A stretch of 64,000 nucleotides of DNA from Microthrixaceae bacterium. GTDB lineage: Bacteria; Actinomycetota; Acidimicrobiia; Acidimicrobiales; DATDAH01. The DNA is taken from the NCBI GenBank assembly GCA_020637195.1, contig JACJWK010000003.1, positions 62,001 to 126,000 on the forward strand, in the 5' to 3' direction. The notes beneath the pieces were generated by a model, which worked only from the letters and a program-made list of their open reading frames with translations, was not told where the DNA came from and did not search any database. Below are positions 37,170-45,512 of the stretch, one piece after another (position 1 is the stretch's first letter; the number at the start of each line of letters is the position of its first letter). The position numbers were made by a program, and so were the translations under genes.

Positions 37170-37197
37170 CTGACCGATGAGTCAGTCGGCCCATCGG
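37170..37197. promoter_or_regulatory. Operator-like element upstream of the giant adhesin
   Basis: Box CTGACCGATGAGTCAG (37170-37185), overlapping an inverted repeat with arms CCGATG (37174-37179) and CATCGG (37192-37197) separated by 12 nt. It lies about 80-105 nt upstream of the adhesin ATG. A near copy with co-varied arms lies at 45348-45375. Confidence 0.6.
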
Positions 37198-37206
37198 GAT
37201 GCCCCG

Positions 37207-37269
37207 ACCCTCGATCCACGGTCGAGAGTCGGCGCCGGCCCGGTGAACCCTCGATCAGTGGTCGAGGGT
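37207..37269. promoter_or_regulatory. Twin near-palindromes upstream of the adhesin
   Basis: Two 23-bp elements, 37207-37229 and 37247-37269, 40 bp apart. Both have the form ACCCTCGATC-3 nt-GGTCGAG(A/G)GT. In the second, the outer 8-bp arms (ACCCTCGA/TCGAGGGT) pair perfectly. They look like a double operator, either for the adhesin or for the end of the cassette on the other side. Confidence 0.5.
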
Positions 37270-37357
37270 CGAAGGGCCACCCCCGTCTTCTGGGTACGGC
37301 CACGTGTCGTGAGCGTTCCGGGCCAGTACCCAGAACGGAGGGGTGGGCGGGGTGGGC

Positions 37358-37921
37358 CTACGCGGGGGCGTCGGCGCCGAGGGCGCCGTCGGAGAGGGCC
37401 TGGAGGTCGGCGAAGGTCAGGCCGTCGCCGTCCCAAAGCGCCGCGAAGGCGGCGTCGGCCCGATCGGTGAAGCCGTGGCGGTTGCGGAAGTGGTAGAGCC
37501 GGCGCTGGCGCTGGTCGTAGTAGCGCTCGCCGAGCTGGTGCAGCCGCCCCGCGCAGTAGGTGTGCCAGGCGGTGGCCACCGCCAGGTCCAGGGGCTCGTC
37601 GAGGGGCGGGGCCCCGAAGCCCGGGTCGAGGCGGTCCGACGCCTCGAGCAGCAGGCGGCCGATCACGTTGGCGGCACCGTCGGGCTCGAGCCGGCGCGGG
37701 CGCTTCGGGTCCTCCAGCGCGCCGCTCTCGACGTGCACGGTGACGGGGTCGAGCGAGGTGACCGCGGCGTACCCGAGCGGCGAGGTCTCGTTGACCTCGA
37801 CGTGGACCTCGGTGTCGGCGCCGAGGCCCACCTTCGGCAGCAGGTCCTCGGTGAGCGCGGCGATCTCGGCGCCGTCGAAGTCGACGAGGGTGAATCGCTC
37901 GGGGGTGACGCGGACGGGCAC
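37358..37921 (-). CDS. Unknown protein, third gene of the ferritin-like cassette
   Basis: A 187-aa soluble protein I do not recognise. It begins with VPVRVTPERFTLVDFDGAEI, continues with a possible short beta part (TEVHVEVNETSPLGYAAVTS) and ends helical with HTYCAGRLHQLGERYYDQRQ near 130-150. The block VATAWHTYCAGRLHQLGERYY has His, Cys and acidic residues that could bind metal. The start is GTG 37921 with GAGGAA 7 nt upstream. It follows the DUF455-like gene by 32 bp as the last gene of the unit; the promoter region of the giant adhesin begins beyond it. Confidence 0.7.
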   Translation of the reverse strand: MPVRVTPERFTLVDFDGAEIAALTEDLLPKVGLGADTEVHVEVNETSPLGYAAVTSLDPVTVHVESGALEDPKRPRRLEPDGAANVIGRLLLEASDRLDPGFGAPPLDEPLDLAVATAWHTYCAGRLHQLGERYYDQRQRRLYHFRNRHGFTDRADAAFAALWDGDGLTFADLQALSDGALGADAPA

Positions 37922-37953
37922 GGGCGGTTCCTCGGTGACGGGGTGGGCCGCGG

Positions 37954-38787
37954 TCAGCTCGCCGCGTCGGCGGCGAGGGCGTCGCGCCGGGCCTGCGCCT
38001 CGCGCAACGCCTCGTGGGCCACCTCGGCGATCTCGTCGATCTCGTCGTCGCCGAAGCCGGCGAGCTCGCGGAAGCGCCGGGCCAGCTTGACCGGGCTCTC
38101 GTCGTCCTCGCCGCGGAAGCCGCCGAGCGAGAACAGCTTGTCGACCACCCGCTGGAACTCCAGGGCGTTCTTGCGACGCTCGGGGTCGTCGGCGGTGAGG
38201 CGACGCAGCCAGTCCGAGCCCATCTTCACGTGGGTCACCTCGTCGGCCAGCATCCAGTCCTCGCAGAACTCGAGCACCGGGTCGCCGGCGGCGTCGCCGA
38301 AGTCGCGCATGGTGTTGAAGACGTCGATGGCCAGGCCCTCGAGCGCCCGGTTCACGCCGGTGAGGCGCAGCACCGGGTCGGGGTTGCACGCCGCCTCGTA
38401 GAGGAACGTGCCCTCGGAGAACTCGCCGATCTCGGTGCCCATCCAGTCGCTCAGCTTCACCGAGATCTCGCAGTGGCGGGCCTCGTCCCAGCACTGGCGG
38501 GCCATGTCGAGCTTGAGCGCGAACGGCGCCTCGTCGCGTCCGTCGCCGGTCTCGAAGTCCCAGCAGGTGCGGCCGGCGCCCTCGAGCGCCTGGATCTCGC
38601 CCACGAAGATGCCGTGCATGAGCGACCGCGCCGCGTCGGACGCGTCGGGCCGCTTGGGCGTGAGCTTGGCCTGGGTCCGCATGCGGGTGTTGGTGACCGA
38701 GCGCGGGTCGTTCATGCGGTCGGTGATGGGCACGCGCACGAACCGCTCGTCGCGTGCCAGGTCCTCGACGGGGAGCGACTTCCTCAT
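37954..38787 (-). CDS. Ferritin-like (DUF455-like) protein
   Basis: A 277-aa all-helical protein with a ferritin-like di-iron pattern: GEIQALEGAGRTCWDF (first Glu), MARQCWDEARHCEIS (ExxH), NRALEGLAIDVFN (Glu) and WMLADEVTHVKMG (ExxH). Two ExxH motifs plus additional Glu residues fit the four-helix carboxylate di-iron fold of DUF455-type proteins, whose activity is not known. The ATG at 38787 overlaps the stop of the preceding gene as ATGA. The cassette of three genes is preceded by the perfect palindrome at 39520-39535. Confidence 0.75.
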   Translation of the reverse strand: MRKSLPVEDLARDERFVRVPITDRMNDPRSVTNTRMRTQAKLTPKRPDASDAARSLMHGIFVGEIQALEGAGRTCWDFETGDGRDEAPFALKLDMARQCWDEARHCEISVKLSDWMGTEIGEFSEGTFLYEAACNPDPVLRLTGVNRALEGLAIDVFNTMRDFGDAAGDPVLEFCEDWMLADEVTHVKMGSDWLRRLTADDPERRKNALEFQRVVDKLFSLGGFRGEDDESPVKLARRFRELAGFGDDEIDEIAEVAHEALREAQARRDALAADAAS

Positions 38788-39458
38788 GGCGTCACCTGCT
38801 CGCTTTCTGGGTCGGGCTCGCCCTGGGCGGGGCTGCCGATCGAACCGGGCCCGGCGATGCCGCCGGCGGCCAGGAGGAGCTTCTCGAGCTCGGCCTGGCG
38901 ATCCGCGGCGCGCTGGACCTCGTCGGGGGTCTCGATGAGGGACTGGAGCAGCATCTCGCCGTCCCGCCAGTCGTCGAACTCGTCGGCGAGCGCGAAGTTG
39001 AGCGAGCGCACCGTCGGCGCGTCCGTGATGGTGCTCGTGTTGTTCAGGTGGAAGGTGTAGGCCGCGATCTTGTGCGGGATGAGCACGCGGTAGACGCCGA
39101 CCAGCTTCTCGATGGTGAGGTCGGGGGCCTCGGGCTCGGTCATGGCGTCGACGAAGGCGACGAGCTCGTCGTTGGGCGGCACGTTGAGCCGCTCCTGGTT
39201 CATCTCGCGCAGCTCGGGGAGGCGCTTGTGCCAGAGCTCGGCGTGCCAGGCGTGGTGGTAGGTGTGGGTGCCGAGACGCAGCTTCACGTCGAGCTCGGGC
39301 ACGGTGGCCACCCACCCGCCGAGCACCTCGAACGTGCGCATCTCGATCCACTTGTAGTGGCCGACGCGCTTGGCGCTCTCCTCGACCGAGAACGAGCCCG
39401 GCAGCTCGCGGCGGTCCCACGGCGTGAACGCGGCCCGAGGCCGATTCGGATCTGCCAC
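38784..39458 (-). CDS. Unknown helical protein heading the ferritin-like cassette
   Basis: A 224-aa protein without recognised family, largely helical. His-rich stretches RLGTHTYHHAWHAELWHKRL (about 58-77) and YKWIEMRTFEVLGGW suggest a metal or di-iron site of the same ferritin-like type as its partner, but this is inference. The C-terminus is a charged coil (PDEVQRAADRQAELEKLLLA) plus a Pro/Glu tail. The start is GTG 39458 after a GGGGGA stretch. Its stop is inside the next gene's start (ATGA), and it lies 62 nt downstream of the 16-bp palindrome. Confidence 0.65.
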   Translation of the reverse strand: MADPNRPRAAFTPWDRRELPGSFSVEESAKRVGHYKWIEMRTFEVLGGWVATVPELDVKLRLGTHTYHHAWHAELWHKRLPELREMNQERLNVPPNDELVAFVDAMTEPEAPDLTIEKLVGVYRVLIPHKIAAYTFHLNNTSTITDAPTVRSLNFALADEFDDWRDGEMLLQSLIETPDEVQRAADRQAELEKLLLAAGGIAGPGSIGSPAQGEPDPESEQVTP

Positions 39459-39519
39459 TCGTCCCCCTGACGTGTGCGATGCGCGGTCGCCCCAGTCTAC
39501 GGGGCCGCGGTGCGCCTTG

Positions 39520-39535
39520 TTGACCGATCGGTCAA
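39520..39535. promoter_or_regulatory. 16-bp perfect palindrome, operator candidate
   Basis: TTGACCGATCGGTCAA, perfectly symmetric, 62 nt upstream of the ferritin-like cassette start. Its TGACCG/CGGTCA halves match the palindrome at 52859-52874 and resemble the TGACC boxes at 37.17 and 45.35 kb. The form is typical of TetR-family operators. Confidence 0.6.
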
Positions 39536-39547
39536 GTAGACGCCTGG

Positions 39548-40237
39548 CTACGAGCCGGAGGGCTCCGCCCCGAGCGCGGTCTGCGTCCCGAGCAGGGCGT
39601 CGAGGTCGGCGATGGCCTCGTCGACGTCGTCGACGAGCAGGGCCCGGATCCCGACGGCCTCGGCACCGGCGACGTTGCCCGGGTGGTCGTCGAGGAACAC
39701 CGCCCGTGCGGGGTCCACGCCCCCGAGCTGCTCGAGGGCGAGCCGGAAGATGGCCGGGTTGGGCTTGCGGAGGCCGACGGCCGAGGAGTCGATGACCACG
39801 TCGAAGAGCTCGTCGAGCGGCACCTTCGCCCGCCACTGGTCGCCCGCCTCGCGGATGTTGTTCGTGATCAGCGCCGTGCGCAGCCCCGCGGCCCGCAGCG
39901 CCCGGATGCGCACGACCATCTGCTCGTAGACGGGGAGGTCGGACATCAGGGTCCGCAGCCGGTCGAAGTCGAGCTCGAGGCCGGCGGCCTCGGCGCGGGC
40001 CTGGACGTCGGCGACGTAGGCCATCAGCTCGATCTCGCCCCGCTCGAGCTGGTGCATCGGGTGGTCGGTGTCCTGGTCGTAGGGCCCGAGCATGAAGGCC
40101 AGCACCTCGTCGTGGCTCAACCCGTCCTTGTCGCCGATCCCCCCGATGGCCGCCCACGGCGATCCCGTCAGCACCCCGGTGAAGTCGAACAGCACCGCCT
40201 CGACCGGCGCCGGCCCCGTACCACTCGTCCCGTCCAT
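39548..40237 (-). CDS. HAD-IA hydrolase with DFT motif I
   Basis: A 229-aa HAD-IA protein. Motif I is FDFTGVLT, with the first Asp nucleophile present but Thr where the second Asp (acid/base) usually stands. Motif II is in TALITNNIREAG (about 119-130), with Lys in GLRKPNPAIFRLAL and motif IV in AVFLDDHPGN. Such DFxGV readings are known in the epoxide-hydrolase-N-terminal-like HAD branch, where phosphatase activity persists. The start is ATG 40237. It ends 12 bp before the palindrome. Confidence 0.8.
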   Translation of the reverse strand: MDGTSGTGPAPVEAVLFDFTGVLTGSPWAAIGGIGDKDGLSHDEVLAFMLGPYDQDTDHPMHQLERGEIELMAYVADVQARAEAAGLELDFDRLRTLMSDLPVYEQMVVRIRALRAAGLRTALITNNIREAGDQWRAKVPLDELFDVVIDSSAVGLRKPNPAIFRLALEQLGGVDPARAVFLDDHPGNVAGAEAVGIRALLVDDVDEAIADLDALLGTQTALGAEPSGS

Positions 40238-40463
40238 GGCCGCAGAGCCTCGCGTCCCCGCGGCGAGCGGTGCACGTCGGCGGCGGCGGGGTCTCGGCCG
40301 CCGACACCTGATCCGGCCGCTGCCGGCGGCGCCCTGGTTCGGCACGGAGCGCGCTGGCCGGGCGGCCCGCGGTGCGCCTCCGATCGCCGGGGATCGGGTT
40401 GGTGACGGCGGCGGCCGAGGGCCGAGGGGGCGTGGTCTTGTCGACCGCTCTCGTCGGGTCGGG

Positions 40464-42005
40464 TCAGGCGGCGTGGCGGTGGGGTGGGTCGCCGGGTGGG
40501 TCGGGGCCGGGGTGGTCGTGGTTCCACCGTTGCTGGTCGGGTGGGAGGAGGCGGCGTTTGCCGGTGCCGGGTTCGAGTTGCCAGCCGTCGTGGGTCTTGA
40601 GGCGGTGGTCGTGGGGGCACAGCCAGTCGAGGTTGGCCAGCTCGGTGACGTGGATGTGGGCCCAGTCGACGCGGTGGTCGACCTGGAGGTGTTCGGTGGC
40701 GTTGCAGCCGAGGCGGGTGCAGCCGATGTTCAACAGGTCGAGGACGGTCTGTTGGCGGGCGGTGGTGCGCCGGCCGAGGTGGGTGACGTTGAACACGTCG
40801 ACGCCGTTGGTGATGACCACGTCGATGGCGGCTTGGGGCAGGAAGCGGCGGAGGTCGGCGAGGGGGACGGGGCCGAGCCCGGCGACGTCGCACAGCTCGC
40901 CCGCCTCGGTGTGGCCGCGGCGCAACGCGGCGGCGTCGACCCGCAGGATGAGCCGCACGTCGGTGCCCCGCCCCGCCGGCGTGGCGGGGGCTGGGACGGG
41001 CGAGGGCGTTGGCCCCGGCGGCGGCCCGTCGCCGGCGGGTCGGGCGGTCCGACCGGCGCCGGTGTCGTCATCGTTCCCGTCGGTGCCCGCCGGGGGTTCA
41101 CTCGGTGCCCGGCCTCCACCGACCGAGGACCCGTCCGCGGCAGTGGCCTCCGGCTCGGAACCGGCTCCCGGGTCTGACACCCCCGGCTGGGTCGTGGCGG
41201 CGGAGCCGGACCCTCGGCGTCTCGGACCGTCGTCGGCCCGAGGCACGTCGTCCGCGGGGGCCTCGGCCCGGGCGGTCGCATCCGGTCGGGCCGTGGCCTC
41301 GTCGTCGGCGAGGCCCAGCATCTGACGCAAGGCGTCGTAGGCGTACGCGTCGGGGCGTTCGCGGCGGCCCTCGGTGCGGGCGCGGGCGAACTCGGCGTCG
41401 AGCCACGGCTTGAGCTGGGCCTTGAGACGCACCACGAACTCGGCCGGCCCGTTGAACCGCCCCCACCCCTCGCCCTGGGCGTTGGTGCCCATCGCGAAGC
41501 CCCGCTTGCGGTGGGCGGCGCGGCGGCGGGCCTCGTCGTCACCGAGCGCAGCCGCCTTGCGGGCCTTGGCCTGACGCTCGAGCTCACCCAGCGACCCCCG
41601 CCGCGCCGTGTCCAACAACTCGTCCTCGGCCGACGGGTCCGCCGCCGCGCCGTCGGCCACCGCTTTGGCCTGATCAGACGACAGCTCCCCGTTGCGCACC
41701 GCGTCCTCGGCGCCGGGCAACTCCCTCAGCCGCCGCGAGCAGGCCAGCTCCTCCTGGGCGTCGCGGGTGGACCGGCCGGTCTGCTTCGCCAACCACTCCG
41801 CCGCCGACCGATCCCCCGACCGGCCGAACAACGACGCGTTGTCCACCCGACGCGCCAACAACAACCGCATCCCCGCCGCCGCCTTCTCGATCGCCGCCAG
41901 CTCACCGATCGCCCGAGCCGCGTCGTCCACCGTGACCGTGTCGGGGTCGAGCGTGCCCGCCAACCCCGCGAGCTGCGCACGCACCTCTCGAAGCACCCCG
42001 AACAT
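40464..42005 (-). CDS. DUF222/HNH endonuclease-domain protein (13E12-like)
   Basis: A 513-aa protein of the abundant actinobacterial DUF222-HNH family. Residues 1-215 are the DUF222 helical part (RSAAEWLAKQTGRSTRDAQE), then a long low-complexity Pro/Gly/Asp linker (about 240-340), then a domain ending in the HNH motif VDHRVDWAHIHVTELANLDW LCPHDH (split motif, His pair near 447 and Cys/His later). It has two Cys (IGCTRLGCN) for zinc. The role of this family is unclear; copies often multiply within genomes. The start is ATG 42005. The region 40238-40463 upstream of the HAD gene shows nothing. Confidence 0.85.
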   Translation of the reverse strand: MFGVLREVRAQLAGLAGTLDPDTVTVDDAARAIGELAAIEKAAAGMRLLLARRVDNASLFGRSGDRSAAEWLAKQTGRSTRDAQEELACSRRLRELPGAEDAVRNGELSSDQAKAVADGAAADPSAEDELLDTARRGSLGELERQAKARKAAALGDDEARRRAAHRKRGFAMGTNAQGEGWGRFNGPAEFVVRLKAQLKPWLDAEFARARTEGRRERPDAYAYDALRQMLGLADDEATARPDATARAEAPADDVPRADDGPRRRGSGSAATTQPGVSDPGAGSEPEATAADGSSVGGGRAPSEPPAGTDGNDDDTGAGRTARPAGDGPPPGPTPSPVPAPATPAGRGTDVRLILRVDAAALRRGHTEAGELCDVAGLGPVPLADLRRFLPQAAIDVVITNGVDVFNVTHLGRRTTARQQTVLDLLNIGCTRLGCNATEHLQVDHRVDWAHIHVTELANLDWLCPHDHRLKTHDGWQLEPGTGKRRLLPPDQQRWNHDHPGPDPPGDPPHRHAA

Positions 42006-42219
42006 GACCCCATCATCCCCAGAGGGTGTGACACCGAGCGATCGGCCGGGGGCACGGCGTGGGTCGGTAGCGGCGAGGACCGGCGGGGGTGACGAGCGAC
42101 GAGCCGTGCCCGGTCCGCCACGAGCGCCGCCGGCATCCTCGCCCGCGGTCGGGAGGGAGGGCGACCACCGCCGTGCTCACACGGCCGGTCGCCGGCGCGG
42201 GCGAACCCCCGGCAGCTAG

Positions 42220-44748
42220 CTAGAAGAGCCGGAAGGAGATGTTGCGGGCGGCGGTGAGGGGGAGGTTGCCGGCGTCGTCGAGGAGGCTCGGGTCGAGCAG
42301 GGTGGACACGTTGCCCGCCGACGGGGCCGTGCCGAGGCTGCCGCAGCCGTTGCCGCTGCACGAGGGGCCGACGGTGACGGTCACGGTCCGGCGGTCGGGG
42401 CTCAGCGACAGCGGCGACGCCGCGAAGCCGGCCACGCGGTTGTTGGTGGTGATGTAGCCGTTGGACCCGGTCGAGCGCTCTCCGCTGAACAGGCCGGGCA
42501 CGGTCAGGCGGTCCGAGCCGCCACCGTTCGGGTCGCGCAGCGTGACGGTCGTGTCGGCGGCCAACGCGACCCCGGCGCCCAGCGGCTCGCTGAGCAGCAC
42601 CGACAGGGTGTCGCCGGGCTCGATCCGGCCGGGCACGGCGCCGCCGGTGCCCGACAGGGCCACCGGGATCGGGCGGGCGCCGTCGCCGGGCGCCCGGGGG
42701 CCGAACGACGTCAGGTTGCCGGCCGCGTCGCGGACCCCGGAGGGGTGCGCGGCGAGCGCGACGGTGAAGGCGCCGACGCCCGTGTCGGGAGCGCCGGTGG
42801 GCGCACCGAGGGTCAGGCGGATCGTCGTCGACCCTCGCCGGGTCGCGTTGGTCAAGACGCTGCCCGACGGCACGTCGGCGAGGGCCCACGGTGCGGTGCC
42901 GGCGCCGTAGCCGCTCAACGCCTCCGAGAAGAGGATGTCCACGCGATCGACGAACCCGTCCCGGCCCGAGGCGTCGAGCATCGTCATGGTCACGACGGCC
43001 GGTGCCGCGCCGTCGCCCACGAGGGTCGAGGAGTAGCTGGCCTGGTTGCCGGCCGGGTCGGCGACGCCGGCGGCGTTGGCGACGAGGGCCACCCGCCACG
43101 AGCCCACGGCGGTGGTGACGGTGCCGCCCTCCACGAGGTGCAGGGACGCGACCGCGCCGGCCAGGCTGACCGAGCCGAGCGAGGCGCCGCCCGGCGCGCC
43201 GGTCATCGACCAGGGGCCGGTGCTCGGCGCGTACGAGCCCAGCGCCTCGCTGAAGGTCACGTCGACGCGGTCGAACCGGCCGTTCGCGTCGACGTCGAGG
43301 CCCGACTGGCCGATCAGGACCGGTCGGGCACCGTCCAGCGGTGACCGGGGCGCGAACGAGGTGAGGTTGCCGGCGGCGTCGCGGATGCCCGTGCCGGACG
43401 CCGCGAGGGACACGGTGAACGGGCCGACCGCGGTGTCGAGTGCGCCGGCGCCCTCGTTGAGCGTGAGGGTGGTCGTCGTCGCGCCCGTGGTCGACGTGAC
43501 CGACGCCAGCGACCCCGCGGAGGGGACGCCGGCGAGCGACCACGGGCCGTTGCCGGCGCCGTAGGCGGCCAGCGCCTCCGACCAGGTGACGGTGACCCGG
43601 TCGACCCGGCCGTCCGCGTCGACGTCCTGCATGACCGGGCTGTTGACCGGCGCGGGCGCGGCCCGGTCGGCCGGGGCGGTGGCCGCGAACGAGGACCGGT
43701 GGCCGTTGAGGTCGCGGATCCCACCGCTGGTGGGGGCCAGGGCGACGGTGAACGGGCCCATGGCCGTCGTGGGGGCGCCGGGCCCCTCGTTCAGGGTCAG
43801 CGTGGCGGCGTTGCCCGCCACGGCGACCGACGCCAGCGTCCCGCCCGACGGCACGTTGGCCAGGATCCAGCCGGTCGTGCCGGCCGTGTACGGCGTGGCC
43901 AGCGTCTCGTCGAAGGTCGCCACCACCCGGTCGACCTTGCCGTCCTTGTCGACGTCGAACGCCTGGAGCGTGGTGAGGTCGGGCGGATCCACGACCGAGA
44001 ACGCGGCGCTGGCCACGCTGCCGCCCGTGCCCACCACGAACACGCTGTGGGGGGCGTCGGAGACGCCGCTCGGGATCGTGACCGACACCGAGCCGCCGCC
44101 GCCGGGACCGGCGGTGCCCGGCGAGCCGCCGAGCGCGGGGCCGGTCTCGCTGTCGAGGTGGAAGCTGATCGGCTCGAAGTCCAAGAAGTGCGACAGCGTG
44201 CCGTTCAGCGTCACGGGCAGGCTGGCGACCGGGATGGTCGTCGGCGAGGTGAACGTCAGCGACGGGTCCCCGACCGTCACGGCGGCGCCGTAGCCGCTCT
44301 CGCCGCCGAGCCAGCCACCCTGGACCGGGGTGACGGTGTAGCGCCACACGCCCGGCGGCACACCGGTCTCGACGCAGCTCAGGCCGACGACCGTGCCCGT
44401 GCAGGTCGAGGTCATGGTCGCGGGCGTCGTGCCCGTGGCGGGATAGCGCTGGAGCAGGTAGCCCTCGACCGGCGCGCCGCTCGTCAGCTGCGCCTCGGCC
44501 CACGTGACCGTGACGTCGCGTCCGGCGGCGACGGCGAAGGGGATGTCGCCGGGCGGGAGGGTGTCGGCGTCGACCCGCCCGGCACCGGTGGCGTGGGCGA
44601 GCCACTCGGCCCACGACTGCTGCGGGACGACGGCCAGGACGAGGAGCCAGGCCGCCGCCAGGGCCACGATCCCCCGGCCCAGCGCGAGCGCCGCCACCGA
44701 GCCCACCCGGGACGGGGGGCGACGGTGGCGGCGCTCGTTCGTGCGCAT
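42220..44748 (-). CDS. Secreted repeat protein with Fn3-like and Ca-type loops
   Basis: An 842-aa exported protein. After an N-terminal basic/hydrophobic signal (ALAAAWLLVLAVVPQQSWA), a fibronectin-III-like domain (about 65-155) is followed by an Ig-like domain. Four Big-5/SwmB-like domains of about 105 aa come next. Each begins with a DxDxDGxxDRV loop (DVDKDGKVDRV, DVDADGRVDRV, DVDANGRFDRV, DASGRDGFVDRV) and ends with RDxxGNLTSFxPR. There is no anchor. The start given is ATG 44748; GTG 44763 is possible but lacks a ribosome-binding site. It follows the camelysin-like gene, with a strong hairpin in the gap. Confidence 0.8.
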   Translation of the reverse strand: MRTNERRHRRPPSRVGSVAALALGRGIVALAAAWLLVLAVVPQQSWAEWLAHATGAGRVDADTLPPGDIPFAVAAGRDVTVTWAEAQLTSGAPVEGYLLQRYPATGTTPATMTSTCTGTVVGLSCVETGVPPGVWRYTVTPVQGGWLGGESGYGAAVTVGDPSLTFTSPTTIPVASLPVTLNGTLSHFLDFEPISFHLDSETGPALGGSPGTAGPGGGGSVSVTIPSGVSDAPHSVFVVGTGGSVASAAFSVVDPPDLTTLQAFDVDKDGKVDRVVATFDETLATPYTAGTTGWILANVPSGGTLASVAVAGNAATLTLNEGPGAPTTAMGPFTVALAPTSGGIRDLNGHRSSFAATAPADRAAPAPVNSPVMQDVDADGRVDRVTVTWSEALAAYGAGNGPWSLAGVPSAGSLASVTSTTGATTTTLTLNEGAGALDTAVGPFTVSLAASGTGIRDAAGNLTSFAPRSPLDGARPVLIGQSGLDVDANGRFDRVDVTFSEALGSYAPSTGPWSMTGAPGGASLGSVSLAGAVASLHLVEGGTVTTAVGSWRVALVANAAGVADPAGNQASYSSTLVGDGAAPAVVTMTMLDASGRDGFVDRVDILFSEALSGYGAGTAPWALADVPSGSVLTNATRRGSTTIRLTLGAPTGAPDTGVGAFTVALAAHPSGVRDAAGNLTSFGPRAPGDGARPIPVALSGTGGAVPGRIEPGDTLSVLLSEPLGAGVALAADTTVTLRDPNGGGSDRLTVPGLFSGERSTGSNGYITTNNRVAGFAASPLSLSPDRRTVTVTVGPSCSGNGCGSLGTAPSAGNVSTLLDPSLLDDAGNLPLTAARNISFRLF

Positions 44749-44762
44749 GGAGGGCCGGGGCA

Positions 44763-44785
44763 CGGCCGGGGCGGGGCCCCGGCCG
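44763..44785 (-). promoter_or_regulatory. Intercistronic hairpin between the two surface genes
   Basis: A 10-bp perfect stem (CGGCCGGGGC at 44763-44772, GCCCCGGCCG at 44776-44785) with a GGG loop, 10 nt after the small gene's stop and 15 nt before the next ATG. It could attenuate transcription, or protect the upstream mRNA so that the small protein is made in excess. Confidence 0.55.
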
Positions 44786-44794
44786 GTGCCGCTG

Positions 44795-45262
44795 CTAGAC
44801 CTGCGAGCCCGTCAGGGTCAGGGCGATGGTGAAGGTGACGCCCTGGCAGCCGTCGGGGGCGGCGGCGCTCATGGACACGACGTCCTGGATCGACTGGGCA
44901 CCGCTCGTCGAGTTCGCGCTCACGGGGAGCGAGAGGCCCGTGTCACCGACCGCGCTCACGTTCGAGGCCGGGCAGTTGACCGGGTCCGACGAGGTGATGG
45001 CGCCGGGGGTCATCGAGTCGAACTCGACGTCGTAGGGGTTGGGGTTGGTCAACGTGAAGTGCACGTCGCCGTCGGTGAAGCCGGGGTAGAGGTCGGCCGC
45101 GCCGGTGGTGGCGTTCACGGTGATGGTCTGGGCGGTGAGGGCCCGGGCGTTGCCGCTGCCCGTGCCGTCCGCCGTCCAGAGGGCGACGGCCAGCCCGGCC
45201 GTCAACAAGACGGTGATCGCGATGACCAACGCCGCGATCTTGTTGCGCTTCTGAGCTCGCAT
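44795..45262 (-). CDS. Camelysin/TasA-like small surface protein (SipW-type signal)
   Basis: A 155-aa exported protein. The N-terminus MRAQKRNKIAALVIAITVLL TAGLAVALWTADGTGSG is a basic, long hydrophobic signal with a W near the cut, as in SipW-processed proteins. The mature part is beta-rich (DVHFTLTNPNPYDVEFDSMT; QGVTFTIALTLTG) with a single Cys pair (NCPASN, GCQGV). TasA/camelysin relatives form amyloid-like matrix fibres or are proteases; which applies here is unknown. The start is ATG 45262, 11 nt after AAGGAAGG. A 7-bp hairpin (45297-45321) lies in the leader. It heads the unit with the 842-aa repeat protein. Confidence 0.65.
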   Translation of the reverse strand: MRAQKRNKIAALVIAITVLLTAGLAVALWTADGTGSGNARALTAQTITVNATTGAADLYPGFTDGDVHFTLTNPNPYDVEFDSMTPGAITSSDPVNCPASNVSAVGDTGLSLPVSANSTSGAQSIQDVVSMSAAAPDGCQGVTFTIALTLTGSQV

Positions 45263-45347
45263 CTCTCGAGACCTTCCTTGCGGGGAGCGTCGGCGGGTGC
45301 CGACCCGTAACCGATCGGCACGGCGCGGCGCTGTTGTGAGCAACTGA

Positions 45348-45396
45348 CTGACCAATGAGTCAGCGGACCCATTGGTTGCACTGACCCGTGGGTCAG
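45348..45396. promoter_or_regulatory. Operator cluster between the camelysin-like unit and tetR
   Basis: Box CTGACCAATGAGTCAG (45348-45363) lies in an inverted repeat, arms CCAATG (45352-45357) and CATTGG (45370-45375), 12-nt spacer. A second palindrome, CTGACCC-GT-GGGTCAG, follows at 45381-45396. The first is 15/16 identical to the box at 37170-37185, with arm bases that co-vary. It is placed for control of both divergent genes. Confidence 0.65.
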
Positions 45397-45512
45397 CCGA
45401 CCCACCCCGCCCGGGGCGGCCTCAAGGTCCGAGGCGACACCGGCCGATGACATCGGTGTCAGAATCGGCCCTGGCGGGCAGCACATCTCGACCGACGACG
45501 ACCGGAGCGCAC

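Noticed and set aside
40464..42005. DUF222/HNH gene as part of a mobile element
   Set aside because: No transposase, integrase, inverted ends or target duplication seen nearby; the family is common as single genes in actinobacteria.
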